From Nissolia schottii (taxonomy: Eukaryota > Streptophyta > Magnoliopsida > Fabales > Fabaceae): DNA of 64,000 nt. Shown piece after piece: positions 10,001 to 21,761 of this stretch. The notes under the pieces were generated by a model that did no database searches, was not told the DNA's origin, and saw nothing but the letters and a program-made list of their open reading frames with translations. Positions within the stretch are counted from its first letter, which is position 1; every line of letters begins with the position of its first letter. Position numbers and translations under genes: made by a program. Where the stretch lies: positions 435,849-499,848 of the forward strand of contig QANU01094686.1 of the NCBI GenBank assembly GCA_003254905.1, given 5' to 3'.

Positions 10001-12113
10001 TTGAAGCGAGGGGGACACTACATGACGCTTCAGGTAGTTTTACAACCTATGTCATCCTTAACATTATTGCAGTTGTCCTCTTGGCTCATTTCTAGAACGG
10101 ACTCTTAGATGTTTCCCTTTGAAAGCAATATCCGTGCTTCAACTTTTCTTTTCTTTCCTTTCCTTCAAGGGTGAGGCAGCATCATTGACTGATCGGTATG
10201 GACTGGCAATCGGGCTTCCTGTATCTACAGTCGTTCTATTGCAAAAACAGATTCGATACAGATACACACATGGAATAGGTAGAAATTGCCACTAGTTCAT
10301 TTTCTTATTCTGCTTTATCCCCTTCAAGTATGTCACTTGTTTGCTACAAAATATCTATTTTCCCTTGAAGATAGTCATTTTTCTAAGCACAATATATCTT
10401 TCTTTATGAACCTCCGTCCCCTCTTCTCCAATGTAGGTTAAAGAAAGAGGGAATGAGGTATAGAGAAAATTATTTTCTATTGTGCTAATTGACATAATAC
10501 TAGTAGCTACCCTAAATAATGGTTCAGGAATTTCTTCCTGTCCCTACCTCATCTTGGGAAAAAAACAAGTTTTAACTAAAGTATTGATAACATCTGACGA
10601 TGAACCAACTGAATGAAAGAAATAGGAATTTGAAAACGGGTACACTGGACAAGCTGTAATAACCTTCAATGCTGGTCAATTACATGTTGTTGTAGAACTG
10701 AACTCTCAGCTATGAAATCAAGATCAGTAGCTGATTAGACATAACCCAGCCAATACCATGCTATTGAGTAACTTGATAATGAAGAAGGAGATGGCTGATG
10801 TAACGTGAACGAGAAGACTAGCTATGACCTATGAGTATTTAACTGTACAAGTAGACATTGGGTATCGCTATGGAAGGGTTTTCCTTTTGCAAAAAATTGC
10901 AATGTCGGTTAATATATAAAATCATTCATGTGTTTCTACCCAATAGCTTAAGCTGTAGAAATGATTTGTGACATGGTATTAAAATCTCTATTACTAAGTG
11001 GTTTAGAGTTTGATCTTTGTTGACCCTATTCTTCTAATTAAGTTAGTTGAATTTCAATCCAAGGTAAGTGAGCTTGTGCATTGTTTATGCTTTAATCGCT
11101 AAGGGCTCTTGATTTAGGGGTCATGTTAAGATATAAAGTGTATCTCTGCCCAAACAGCTCAAGCTTTTGGGAGAAATGATTTGTGACACAACATTGAAAA
11201 TAGATTTTGATCATCACTGGCATAAAAATTTGCATAACATGTTTTCCATGGTAAGTTGTGTATCATACTACTTAAGATCCGTGCTATGATGTATATACTT
11301 TATAAGCATGACCTGATTAAGCCTATAAACCTATTGGCTTCAGGTGTCTTTCCAGATTTCAGATGTTCATTTAAGGAACAGTGACATAAATAGCAAGCTT
11401 TCTACCAGCTTGCTATGTAAATGAACCAGTACTGCAAATATCCAGAAATCAAATAATCTCTTGCAACCCTGCCCCAATCTTGTAGAAAACTATGGAAACA
11501 GAAACTCTTTTAATGATTTAGCATCCATGCTTGATATTCGCTGTTATGACATGAATATATAAAGGGGATGATTCAGGTGAGAATGGACTTTTTATGTGAG
11601 AATGTGAAAATGAATTTTCAACCATTGGATTGTATTTGTATGGTCAAGATTGAATCTTAAAATGGAAATACATCATATAGAAGAGAGAAAGAATTAATGG
11701 ACTGAAATTAATTATGATATATTTACTTTTTAAGATTCAATATTGATCATACAAATACAATCTAATGATTGAAAATTCATTCTCACGTTCTCACGTAAGA
11801 AGCTCATTTTCACCTAAATCATCCCCTCATATATATTGGTTCCTTCTAAAGCTAGTTTAACCCATATTAACAAATGGTAAGTTTTTTTGTTTAATATGTG
11901 AAGCCAATTCCCCTCTTTCCTTGTGATACAGATTACTCATGGACCTACATGAGGGCTGACATCGAAGGTCTCATTGAGATTCGAAAGCTATGTGAAGCTG
12001 GGAAGATGAAGATACCTGTGGATAAAACATTTCCCATTACACAAGTAAGAGAGGCTCATGAGGCAAAAGACAACAATCTAGTTCCAGGTAAAGTGGTGTT
12101 GGAACTTGATTGA
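7054..12113 (+). CDS. Zinc-free MDR oxidoreductase, RTN4IP1/quinone oxidoreductase-like, probably mitochondrial
   Basis: Seven exons: 7054-7272, 7573-7800, 8703-8776, 8954-9113, 9914-10033, 10170-10278 and 11932-12113, all with GT-AG introns, giving 1092 nt and 363 residues. The N-terminus (MRIARTALTLFASSRRRH) is rich in Arg and Ser and lacks acidic residues, like a mitochondrial presequence. The GroES-like domain follows (PPLKPNEVLVRSRAVSINPL; LGRDVSGEVAAVG), then the nucleotide-binding fold with the glycine motif VVGGGGAVGFSAIQLA and DAVLDTIGAPE. It lacks the Cys and His set of zinc alcohol dehydrogenases, as expected for the quinone-reductase branch, which uses NADPH. It resembles, from memory, Arabidopsis At3g15090; animal RTN4IP1 acts in mitochondrial coenzyme Q metabolism, but the plant role is not shown here. 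Intron 6 (1653 bp) holds a MITE. Confidence 0.93.
10925..11230. repeat. Diverged internal duplication in intron 6 of the MDR gene
   Basis: Two stretches about 200 bp apart share the pattern AGCT(C/T)AAGCT...GAGAAATGATTTGTGACA, at about 10945 and 11157. The wording resembles degraded retroelement DNA common in legume introns. The family is not identified. Confidence 0.35.
11564..11826. mobile_element. MITE in intron 6 of the MDR gene
   Basis: A 263-bp element with inverted ends GGGGATGATTCAGGTGAGAA (left) and, reversed, GGGGATGATTTAGGTGAAAA (right). The arms continue inwards (CTTAAAATG/CATTTTTAAG-like blocks), so a transcript would fold into a long hairpin. Both flanks contain ATATATA, which may be the target duplication, but the DNA there is too AT-rich to be sure. 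Superfamily not assigned. Confidence 0.75.
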
Positions 12114-13600
12114 AGTCCTCAATAACATTAGGAGTGCTTAAACTAGAATTTTTTTTTTCCTCCTTTTTTTGTTTTTCACTTGAATGGATCGTTCCACATT
12201 TAATTGACAAGTGGATAGTGTTTTTTCCCCTTTTCTTTTTCCGTGTATGATAGAAAGTGGAACTTTTTGTAAATTTTGATTCATAGTATCCGTTCATAAA
12301 AATCTGTAAATTGATTTGAGAAGTTTATGCGATGCTTAAGTTTACAGCTGTTCTCTTATTAGTCATGCCCACTTGTGAAATGGGCGAGTATGACATTTTA
12401 TAACTCTAGAACAACTCCCATCACTCACCTTCAATATCCAATCCATGTGTTCTCTTGAATTGTGACATTGAAAGAGAACACTGCTCAATTATTAGCAGGA
12501 GGATTACAACTTGTTATCAACGCGTAGTGCCATGCATCATTTGTTATATAATGGCTAGATGTTATGAACAATGTTTGACAGCATTTGTCTGTTCACTTAT
12601 TTTATTATTTGAACTTGTACCAACAACAAGCTTTGTTCCGTTCTTTTCATGATCACGTGTGGCAATCGTGATTTCATATATACGTTAACAAAGAAAGTGC
12701 CGATGCTAAAAGCTTGTTGTAATATCAATTGAATACACTGTTCAATTATGCATGGTGTAGTGGGGCATAATCTAACGTGGGCTGTTTAGACACACTTTTA
12801 CAAGCCATGGCGATGGTCACCAAACCAATAGGAGGGAGGAATGGACCACATAATTAAATTGGGGTACCCTTTATTTTTCTCTTGTATTATATTTCACTTA
12901 TTTGCTGAATAATTACCATCTTTTTGAAAATATAAAGGTAACCTTATGAAAAGCCGAATTGGCCCACCCGTTTGGTGTTGGCTTTACATCACAACCAGAT
13001 CTCATGCAGAAAAGCCCAAAATGCCAGACACAGTTTTATCTCAAACTTGTTCCGTGGCATTAATTAAAAGAGCTCTTTATTTGGACATTAATTTTGGGTA
13101 TCTATGTAGTATGTACAACTAATTGCGGATTTTACATTCATAACTGGAAAGTCGGGTGACTTGTCATAACTGATAATGTTGTCACCTAATTCTATATATG
13201 TGATTTTTTTCAATTTACGTACATGATTTTCGAGCTGATGACAATATTATCGCTTCCAGCTTGTAATCACTCAATTCAATAGTGGACATTCAAAAATTTA
13301 CGTTTAAATATTATTTCGCTAAATAAAAATAGAGAAAAGCTATGAGCAGTGTTAAGAAAGAAACGTATTATTGAAATAATAAACTTTTGATGTTTATATG
13401 TTTTAAAAACAATGAAATCTTCACTTTAAAATTTTTAGTAAGTGCCCTTAGTAAATCCATAAAAATAGGGTTTAGCTATTGCTATTATATTATATGTACA
13501 CAAATTTAACATCTTATTTTTAGGTACACTCACAAAAAAGTTGACAAAATTTATAAATGAGTGGGTGTATTTAAAAAAGAATGAGTTGTTGAATTTGAGT
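12114..13600. other. 3' UTR of the MDR gene and intergenic DNA
   Basis: The first 200 bases are T-rich with weak polyadenylation-like motifs, probably the 3' UTR. Beyond this the sequence is AT-rich with short open frames lacking protein-like composition. I see no gene or structured element. Confidence 0.4.
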
Positions 13601-13619
13601 CCAAACGAAGACTTTTCAT

Positions 13620-13910
13620 ATTAGGAAAATGTTTATTTTAGTCTCTAAAAGTGTAAGTTTGAGTCACTTTAATTTTTTAAATTTAAAATTTAATATTTTA
13701 ATTTTTAAAATTATAAGTTATAATTTAAATTAGTTAATAAATTATAAAGTTAAATTTTAAATTTTAAAAATTAAAATAATAATTTTAAAAATTAAAATGA
13801 ATATTATCTCTCCGTAGCAAAATTCATCAAATTTTTAATGACTAAAATAACTTAAATTTATAATTTTAAAAATCAAAATGAGTATCACCTCAAGCAAAAT
13901 TCATCAATGA
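13620..13910. mobile_element. Probable AT-rich MITE-like inverted repeat
   Basis: About 290 bp of A/T-only runs between a left end reading ATTTTAGTCTCTAAAAGTGT and a right end that, reversed, reads ATTTTAGTCATTAAAAATTT. The inner arms consist of TTTTAAAATT-like blocks and can pair over much of their length. The low complexity makes exact ends and any target duplication uncertain. Confidence 0.45.
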
Positions 13911-14813
13911 TAATAGTACGCAATCTGCTTTTCGTGTACATGTGGCTTCCATAATGCGCTTTAAGTAGCAGTTTTGTCTAGTTGTGGCCGTAGATGAGTG
14001 GTCAAACACCTTTTAAAGTAACCTTAGACCCACTTAATTATTTTGGTCATCATTTCATCTTAGGAGTTAGGGATCCAGGATGGACGTGTTGCGTGCTCTT
14101 CTCTCTTTTCATTGAGTAGTGGGCTTTTATGAAGCAAGGACCATTCCACCTCTCTAACCTACCGTGTCCATATTAAATGCTCTTCTCTAGTTGCATGTGA
14201 TGCGAGTCCATATGGTTAAAGGGTGTTTATCATTTTCAATCAACTAAGCAACTTTTGATATGGCTGTTGCAACTAGCTTGTGTGCATGATTACGTGGCAG
14301 GCATTTCAATGTTGTTGTAACATAATTAAATCTAGCTGCGTGTAATGTGATACCATACAACATACGGCAACGGTAATCCATACTTTTATATCTGCCACGC
14401 GCCACATGTGCGCGGATTTCAATGATATGCGTGGGGAGCCATAGTACACGGCAAACGGGGTCCCTATGCATGTTTCTGAATCTTATTCCTACTCTCCTTT
14501 TCATGCGCGTGCGTGTGCATACTCTCTCTTTTCTCATTAGTCATGCCCTTGCTAAGAATAAAATATTCCTCTCCTTCTCGTCCCGTTATCACCTTCATTT
14601 TTATTTTATCCATTTTACTTATTGTTGGGTCCATATCATAAACATGTTGAAATATGGTGGTGTCAAAATAATCTTGGTTGATAGAAGAACGATCATAACG
14701 CCTTGTCTGGGAATGTTGCTTTTGGTAATTCAATTCGTCGTATCAAAGATAGCAACGGATCACAACGGCCACTATTTCAGACTCCAAAATATACAAAAGT
14801 TCCATGTCATAAT
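13911..14813. other. Intergenic DNA left of the copia insertion
   Basis: Mixed-composition DNA with no protein-like frame and no clear repeat structure. Several overlapping open frames at 14244-14886 are chance; the 154-codon frame runs across the retrotransposon boundary at 14819. Confidence 0.4.
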
Positions 14814-14818
14814 AGTTG

Positions 14819-15479
14819 TGTTGGGTTGGGCTCCCTTCCTATGTGGAGAAAGGCCCAATATTTACAAACCCACTAATCTCACTTAATAGTGGAGAGGGGT
14901 CAGTAGTTAGGGTTAAAAGAGGAGGCAGAGAAAAGAGAGAAAATAAGGAGAAGAGAAGAAAAAAGTTTTTCCCGTTTTTTGTCTGCACAGCAAATTTCGA
15001 TCGGCCGCCACCGCTTCGTTCACCGTTGGATCGGGCTGAAATTTTTACAGCAGGTTTGTAACTTGTGATACTTCAATCTGGACGGTCGGATCGTCGAGAA
15101 GTTGTCTGAGCAGTGAGAAATTGGCCACACACAGTATCAGTGAGGTTGGGGTTTTCTGGTTTCTTTTATTCTCTATTTCATCATTCTTGCCTTGTTCTAT
15201 TGGTTGATTATTGAGCACGATTTGTGCTGTGATTGAGACTCTCTTGTACCCTATTTTGATCATAGTGGAGCTTGATTGACTGGCTTGTGCCCGTGGTTTT
15301 TACTTCTCACATTGAGAAGGTTTTCCACGTTAAAATTCCTGTGTCTTCCTGTTTGTGTGTTATTGTTATTGCCATTATTTGTTATTGCTCCTCATAGATT
15401 CTTGCAAGTTGGGAAAATTATTATCCGCTGCATATAGCTCTGATTGAGTTGTCGAATTATTGTGTTGAATTTCCGATCA
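14819..15479 (+). repeat. 5' LTR of the intact copia element
   Basis: 661 bp, ends TG...CA, and should hold the element promoter. A purine-rich AGAGAAAAGAGAGAAAATAA block lies about 115 bp in. It differs from the 3' LTR at 11 positions by eye, for example near the end (TTCCGATCA here, TTCCCATCA there). Confidence 0.95.
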
Positions 15480-15524
15480 GAGTGGTATCAGAGCTCCTTG
15501 GTTGGGGTTATTTGACTTGCTTGA

Positions 15525-18500
15525 ATGATGGAGGCAAATACAAATAAGATGGTCTGTTTGAATGGCACTAACTATCACTTGTGGAAGGGAAAAATGAAGG
15601 ATTTATTATTTGTGAAGAAATTGCATCTTCCTGTGTTTGCTACTGAGAAGCCGAAAGACAAGACTGATGAGGAATGGAAGTTTGAGCATCAGCAGGTTTG
15701 TGGTTTTATTCGTCAGTATGTTGAAGACAATGTTTATAATCACATTGCTAATGAGGAAAATGCAAAATCCTTGTGGAAGAAGATTGAGACTTTGTATGCT
15801 TCTAGTTCAGGGAATAATAAATTATATTTGTTGAATTCCTTGATGAATTTGAGGTACAAGGAGGGCACTTCTATTTCAGATCACTTGAATGATTTTCAGG
15901 GGCTCGGAGATCAATTGTCAGAAATGAGCATCAAGTTTGATGATGAAGTGTTGGGACTATGGCTACTGAATACTCTACCAGATTCTTGGGAAACTTTTCG
16001 GGTTTCAATTACAAACTCATCCCCTGATGGTGTTGTCTCTTTGGAAAATGTTAAGAGTAGTGTTCTTAATGAGGAGATGAGAAGGAAGGCTCATGGTACT
16101 TCTTCTCATTCCGAGGTACTTGTCACTGAGAACAGGGGGAGAAGTCAGAAAAAGGAACCGAAAGGGAGTAGAGAGAAAAGCAGAAGTAAGTCCAAGTCCA
16201 GATACAAGAATGTGGAGTGTCATTATTGTCACAAAATGGGGCACATACAGAGAAATTGTTTACAATGGAAAAGGGAGAGCAACGATAAGAAAGGGAAACA
16301 GAAAGAGCAGCATCATGACAATGATGATCGTGTTGCTACTGCTACTTGCGATTATGATCTTATTATTCTCCGTGACCATGATTCAGTTAATCTTGTATCA
16401 GATGAGAGCATGTGGATAATTGATAGTGGTGCTACACTGCATGTTACACCAAGGAAGGAGTTCTTCACATCTTACACTTCTGGTGATTTTGGAGTGTTGA
16501 AGATGGGTAATGATGGTGTGTCTAAGGTGGTTGGTATTGGTGATGTTTGCCTGCAGACCAACATGGGAGTGCAGTTGTTACTTAGAGGAGTCAAACATGC
16601 TCCAGATGTCCGCTTTAATTTGATCTCCGTGCAGATGCTTGATGATGGTGGTTATGGAAATCACTTTGGCTCAGGAAAATGGAAACTCACCAGAGGTAAC
16701 TTAATTGTGGCTAAAGGGGAGAGAATCAGTAAACTGTATTGGACAAAAGCATTGGTTGCTAAAGACAGTGTGAACGCCATGGATATGGAGGCTTCTTTGT
16801 GGCACCGAAGGCTTAGTCATATCAGTGAGAAGGGGTTGAATTGTTTAGCTAAAAAGGATGTGCTTCCAGGATTGAAGAGTGCCGAGTTGGAGAAATGTTC
16901 TCATTGCATGGCTGGTAAGCAGACCAGAGTATCCTTCAAGAAGCACCCTCCCTCAAAGAAGTCAGAGTTGCTTGAATTGGTGCATTCTGATGTTTGTGGC
17001 CCATTGAAGGTAAAGTCATTTAGTGGTGCACTTTATTTTGTTACCTTTATTGATGATTGTTCCAGGAAGCTTTGGGTCTATGCTTTGAAGACAAAGGACC
17101 AGGTTCTGGAGAAATTCAAAGAATTCCATGTCTTGGTTGAGAGACAGTCAGGTAAGAAGCTGAAATGCATTCGTACTGACAATGGTGGTGAGTATTGTGG
17201 ATCGTTTGATGTCTATTGCAAGCAGCACGGTATCAGACATGAAAAGACTCCTCCTAAAACTCCTCAGCTGAATGGTTTAGCAGAGAGGATGAACAGGACA
17301 TTGATTGAAAGAGTTAGATGTATGCTTTCTGAAGCAAAGTTGCCTAAGCATTTCTGGGGTGAGGCATTGTACACGGCAGTGCATGTTATTAATCTGAGTC
17401 CTGCAGTTGCCTTGAATGCTGAGGTGCCAGACAAGATTTGGTTTGGCAAGAATGTCAGGTATGATCATTTGCGAGTCTTCGGTTGCAAAGCATATGTGCA
17501 TGTTCCAAAGGATGAGAGATCCAAGTTGGATGCGAAGACAAGGCAATGCATCTTTATTGGTTATGGTCAGGATGAATTTGGCTACAAGTTCTTTGATCCT
17601 GTTGAGAAGAAGGCAGTTAGAAGCCGTGATGTGAAGTTCATGGAAGACCAAACCATTGAAGACATTGATAAGATAGAGAAGACTACACCTGAGATAGATA
17701 ATAGTTTGTCTAATGTTGATCCAGTTCGGATGCCTGTACATGATCTGGATACTACTGAGAATAATGTTCAGAATGATGAGCAACATGATGATGCTGGTGA
17801 TCAGCAACTTGGAGATGATTTTGATGTTCCTATTGATGATGTTGAAGAGGAACATGGGATGTCACAAGATAGGGATCTTGGTGATGCTCCTGAACCACCT
17901 CAAGTTCAAATTTGGAGGTCTAATAGGCAGAGGAAACCATCTACCAGGTATTCTTCTGATGACTATGTTGCCTTGACAGATGGAGGAGAACCTGAGTGTT
18001 ATCTTGAGGCCATGGAGAGTGAAGAAAAGAAAAAGTGGCTGGATGCAATGCAAGATGAAATGAAGTCTTTGCATGATAATCACACTTTTGACTTGGTGAA
18101 ATTGCCAAAAGGCAAGAAGGCTTTGGAAAACAGGTGGATCTTCAGGGTAAAGCAAGAAAGCAATTCTACATCTCCAAGATATAAAGCCAGATTGGTGGTG
18201 AAAGGTTTTAGACAGAGAAAAGGTGTTGACTTCAATGAGATTTTTTCTCCTGTGGTGAAGATGTCATCCATTAGAACTATGTTGAGTTTGGCTGCTACTC
18301 TTGATTTAGAGGTAGAGCAAATGGATGTCAAAACCGCTTTCCTTCACGGTGATTTGGAGGAAGAGATTTACATGAAGCAACCTGAGGGTTTTCTTGTTGA
18401 AGGCAAGGAAGACTATGTGTGTAGGCTAAGAAAAAGCCTATATGGTTTGAAGCAGGCTCCGCGACAGTGGTACAAGAAGTTTGAGTCTGTTATGTGTGAG

Positions 18501-19553
18501 CAAGGCTACAAGAAGACTACTTCTGATCATTGTGTCTTTGTTAAAAAGTTTGCTAATAGTGATTTTATTATCCTGTTATTGTATGTTGATGACATGCTTA
18601 TTGTTGGGAAAGATATTTCCATGATTGACAGGTTGAAGAAGCAACTGGGCGAGTCATTTGCCATGAAAGACATGGGAGCTGCTAAGCAAATTCTTGGTAT
18701 AAGAATCATGCGTGATAGGCAAGAGAAGAAGCTTTGGATGTCACAGGAACACTATGTTGAAAGAGTGCTACAGAGGTTCCAAATGGAAAATGCTAAAGCA
18801 GTAAGCACTCCTCTTGCTACTCATTTTAAATTAAGTACTAAACAGAGTCCTTCCAATGAATCTGAAAAATCAGATATGCAACGGGTTCCTTATGCATCTG
18901 CTGTGGGTAGTTTGATGTATGCAATGGTGTGTACAAGACCAGATATTGCTCATGCTGTTGGTACAGTCAGTAGATTTTTGTCTAATCCAGGTAGAGAGCA
19001 TTGGAATGCTGTGAAATGGATTTTGAGGTATCTTCGTGGTACTACTAGTTTGAGGCTTTGTTTTGGAGGTGATAAGCCTACCCTTGTAGGCTATACTGAT
19101 TCTGATATGGCTGGAGACATAGATTCCAGAAGGTCTACTTCAGGCTACATGATTAAGTTTGCAGGGGGAGCTGTGGCATGGCAATCTAGACTGCAGAAGT
19201 GTGTTGCGTTGTCCACTACTGAGGCAGAATTCATTGCCATTACAGAAGCATGCAAGGAGTTGCTTTGGGTGAAGAAACTCTTGCAGGAGCTTGGTTTTGT
19301 TCAAGACAAGTACTTTCTATTTTGTGATAGTCAGAGTGCAATTCATCTTGGTAAGAATTCAACTTTTCACTCTAGGTCAAAGCATATTGATGTGAGGTAT
19401 CATTGGATACGTGATGCTTTGGAGGCTAGGTTGCTGGAGTTGGCAAAAGTTCATACAGATGATAATTGTGCTGATATGATGACTAAGACACTACCGAGAA
19501 GCAAGTTTGAAACTTGTTGTGAGATCGCCGGTTTGTCGATCACCTCCACATAG
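15525..19553 (+). CDS. Gag-Pol polyprotein of the copia element
   Basis: One 1342-residue open frame, starting 45 bp after the 5' LTR and ending 16 bp before the 3' LTR. Domains in copia order: Gag; zinc knuckle [14 protein letters not shown] (about residues 231-244); aspartic protease WIIDSGAT (about 296); the integrase zinc region with LWHRRLSH and CSHCMAGKQ (about 425-470); DDE integrase core with HSDVCGP (487), RTDNGGEY (549) and LAERMN (585); reverse transcriptase with [14 protein letters not shown] (about 930) and [12 protein letters not shown] (about 1016); and RNase H with YTDSDMAGD (1191), TTEAEF and DSQSAIHL. Integrase before reverse transcriptase defines Ty1/copia, and the RDVKF and [11 protein letters not shown] phrasing fits the Tork (Tnt1-like) lineage. 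No stop or frameshift is seen. Gag and Pol share one frame, so Gag excess would need post-transcriptional control. Confidence 0.97.
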   Translation: MMEANTNKMVCLNGTNYHLWKGKMKDLLFVKKLHLPVFATEKPKDKTDEEWKFEHQQVCGFIRQYVEDNVYNHIANEENAKSLWKKIETLYASSSGNNKLYLLNSLMNLRYKEGTSISDHLNDFQGLGDQLSEMSIKFDDEVLGLWLLNTLPDSWETFRVSITNSSPDGVVSLENVKSSVLNEEMRRKAHGTSSHSEVLVTENRGRSQKKEPKGSREKSRSKSKSRYKNVECHYCHKMGHIQRNCLQWKRESNDKKGKQKEQHHDNDDRVATATCDYDLIILRDHDSVNLVSDESMWIIDSGATLHVTPRKEFFTSYTSGDFGVLKMGNDGVSKVVGIGDVCLQTNMGVQLLLRGVKHAPDVRFNLISVQMLDDGGYGNHFGSGKWKLTRGNLIVAKGERISKLYWTKALVAKDSVNAMDMEASLWHRRLSHISEKGLNCLAKKDVLPGLKSAELEKCSHCMAGKQTRVSFKKHPPSKKSELLELVHSDVCGPLKVKSFSGALYFVTFIDDCSRKLWVYALKTKDQVLEKFKEFHVLVERQSGKKLKCIRTDNGGEYCGSFDVYCKQHGIRHEKTPPKTPQLNGLAERMNRTLIERVRCMLSEAKLPKHFWGEALYTAVHVINLSPAVALNAEVPDKIWFGKNVRYDHLRVFGCKAYVHVPKDERSKLDAKTRQCIFIGYGQDEFGYKFFDPVEKKAVRSRDVKFMEDQTIEDIDKIEKTTPEIDNSLSNVDPVRMPVHDLDTTENNVQNDEQHDDAGDQQLGDDFDVPIDDVEEEHGMSQDRDLGDAPEPPQVQIWRSNRQRKPSTRYSSDDYVALTDGGEPECYLEAMESEEKKKWLDAMQDEMKSLHDNHTFDLVKLPKGKKALENRWIFRVKQESNSTSPRYKARLVVKGFRQRKGVDFNEIFSPVVKMSSIRTMLSLAATLDLEVEQMDVKTAFLHGDLEEEIYMKQPEGFLVEGKEDYVCRLRKSLYGLKQAPRQWYKKFESVMCEQGYKKTTSDHCVFVKKFANSDFIILLLYVDDMLIVGKDISMIDRLKKQLGESFAMKDMGAAKQILGIRIMRDRQEKKLWMSQEHYVERVLQRFQMENAKAVSTPLATHFKLSTKQSPSNESEKSDMQRVPYASAVGSLMYAMVCTRPDIAHAVGTVSRFLSNPGREHWNAVKWILRYLRGTTSLRLCFGGDKPTLVGYTDSDMAGDIDSRRSTSGYMIKFAGGAVAWQSRLQKCVALSTTEAEFIAITEACKELLWVKKLLQELGFVQDKYFLFCDSQSAIHLGKNSTFHSRSKHIDVRYHWIRDALEARLLELAKVHTDDNCADMMTKTLPRSKFETCCEIAGLSITST

Positions 19554-19569
19554 TTGTGAGGGGGAGATT

Positions 19570-20230
19570 TGTTGGGTTGGGCTCCCTTCCTATGTGGAGA
19601 AAGGCCCAATATTTACAAACCCACTAATCTCACTTAATAGTGGAGAGGGGTCAGTTGTTAGGGTTAAGAGAGGAGGCAGAGAAAAGAGAGAAAATAAGGA
19701 GAAGAGAAGAAAAAGGTTTTTCCCGTTTTTTGTCTGCACAGCAAATTTCGATCGGCCGCCACCGCTTCGTTCACCGTTGGATCGGGCTGAAATTTTTACA
19801 GCAGGTTCGTAACTTGTGATACTTCAATCTGGACGGTCGGATCGTCGAGAAGTTGTCTGAGCAGTGAGAAATTGGCCACGCACAGTAACAGCGAGGTTGG
19901 GGTTTTCTGGTTTCTTTTATTCTCTATTTCATCATTCTTGCCTTGTTCTATTGGCTGATTATTGAGCACGATTTGTGCTGTGATTGAGACTCTCTTGTAC
20001 CCTATTTTGATCATAGTGGAGCTTGATTGACTGGCTTGTGCCCGTGGTTTTTACTTCTCACATTGAGAAGGTTTTCCACGTTAAAATTCCCGTGTCTTCC
20101 TGTTTGTGTGTTATTGTTATTGCCATTATTTGTTATTGCTCCTCATAGATTCTTGCAAGTTGGGGAAATTATTATCCGCTGCATATAGCTCTGATTGAGT
20201 TGTCGAATTATTGTGTTGAATTTCCCATCA
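19570..20230 (+). repeat. 3' LTR of the intact copia element
   Basis: Same length as the 5' LTR, immediately preceded by the polypurine tract and followed by the AGTTG duplication. It also supplies the element's polyadenylation region. Confidence 0.95.
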
Positions 20231-20235
20231 AGTTG

Positions 20236-20540
20236 AACCATAATACCTGATATTGCAATCAACGCAACCACATTGATAACCATCACAATTTAAAATTAAA
20301 ACATTGATTTAAGAAATGAATGTAGGTAACAAAATATGAAAAAAAATATTGATGGTAGGGGGCGCGTGAGGGGGGTGGGGGTTGGGAGAAACTAGGATGA
20401 TGATAGAGATGAAAGCAAAGCTTTGGAGAGTGGTCACGTGAGGTGCACCTCGTCGTCCCTATGATCCTATCCTGATCCATCCATCCTCCTCTCCTAATTC
20501 CCATGTGACATTTTCTCAAACCACTTTATTTTCCTAACTC
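20236..20540. other. Intergenic DNA between the copia and hAT-like elements
   Basis: Contains a G-rich patch (GGGGGTGGGGGTTGGGAG) near 20370. The single minus-strand open frame here has no recognisable features. Confidence 0.35.
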
Positions 20541-21499
20541 AAAGAGTTGCCGAAATGTGTTAAATTTGACAGGCGAATTCGAATGGTTAAAAAATATGAG
20601 TGGGTTGAGTTTAAAAATTATTAAAAAAATAATTAAATTGATTCAACTTAACTCAATTTGAATTGAATTGGTGGGTTGGGTCTAATGACTTGAACACTTA
20701 TTTTAATATATTATAATAATATGATGTGCACTTATTTTTTTTCTTAATTACATATGCACTTGTTCAATAAGTTTAAATATTAACAAGTTCTCTAATATGA
20801 AATATATTAACAAAGAGATAAACAAGTTCAAAATGTTACTAAATATAAAGGAGACTCATAACTACTGAGTTTTTGAATCAATTTATCTAATGTTTCATAC
20901 TATAACAACTACATTTATGTAAATTTTACTTTTATAGATTTAGTACATATAATTTCAAGTATTTGACCCCTAATGTAAATGGTTTGTGCTTTTTATTAAT
21001 TGTAAAAAAAATTGTTATCGTCTTGTTACGCAACTTACGTAACTAAAAGATAGTTATAAAACCTTTATAAATAGCTCTAATATGTTATACCTGATTGATT
21101 AAATTGAACTCAAAATACATTTTTATAATTTTCCTTTATTATATAGTCATATTCAAACATTTAAGATTTGAAAATTAATCCAAATCAACTCAAAATTAAG
21201 CCAAAATAATTTCAACATTATATAGGCTAGTTATTTTATTTTGAATCAATAAAATTTAATTACACATTATTACCAAACTTTACCAACTCTAAATTAGTAT
21301 ATTTATTAAAAAAATTTAAGTTTACAAAATATGGGCCCATGAGCCAGCCCAAAGATGACCAAATAAAAATGGGCTAACATTTTACTAACCTGAAAATAAC
21401 ATAACCTGAAGTGGTCCAACCTGAAATTGCCCAGCCTGATGTGGCCCAACTCGAATGGGATGGGCTGACTCGTTTTGACACATCAATTGCCACCCTATC
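20541..21499. mobile_element. Probable decayed non-autonomous hAT-like element
   Basis: The right end reads ...GACACATCAATTGCCACCCTA; reversed it begins TAGGGTGGCAATTGATGTGT, close to the (T/C)AGGG(G)TGGCAA ends of plant hAT elements. The left end at about 20541 (AGAGTTGCCGAAATGTGTTAAA) aligns imperfectly to it. Subterminal AGCCCAnnnGGGCC-like words near 21335-21470 also fit. No transposase-like frame and no clear 8-bp target duplication are seen. Confidence 0.45.
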
Positions 21500-21761
21500 A
21501 TTTTCTACTGAAAAATTTTCAAAAAAAAAAAATACCCATTATCCAAATAAACCAATTGTAAAGTTATTCCAAAAATAAACTAATTTCATTATAAAGGGAG
21601 TTGATCCATGTAACTCGAATTTTCTTTTTTAGTTGGAAGTCGATTTAAATCAACATCTATAGAAGTCTATTTAAATCAACTTCTATGTACTATGTCCAAA
21701 ATCAGATTTATAAATAGAGGTGCATGCTCATTTGTAATGTGTACCAAGATTTAGATTTTTT

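Larger units (their letters stand above)
14819..20230 (+). mobile_element. Intact Tork/Tnt1-like Ty1/copia retrotransposon
   Basis: A full 5412-bp element. The 661-bp LTRs (14819-15479 and 19570-20230) run TGTTGGGTTGGG...ATCA. The target duplication AGTTG is present at 14814-14818 and 20231-20235. A primer-binding site TGGTATCAGAGC for initiator-Met tRNA lies at 15483-15494, and a polypurine tract GTGAGGGGGAGATT at 19556-19569 ends at the 3' LTR. I count 11 substitutions and no gaps between the LTRs (about 98.3% identity), so insertion is recent. Together with one uninterrupted 1342-codon frame, everything needed for transposition appears present, although activity cannot be judged from sequence. 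Confidence 0.97.

Noticed and set aside
14422..14886. 154-codon frame
   Set aside because: It crosses the boundary of the retrotransposon inserted at 14819, so it did not exist before the insertion and has no recognisable domain.
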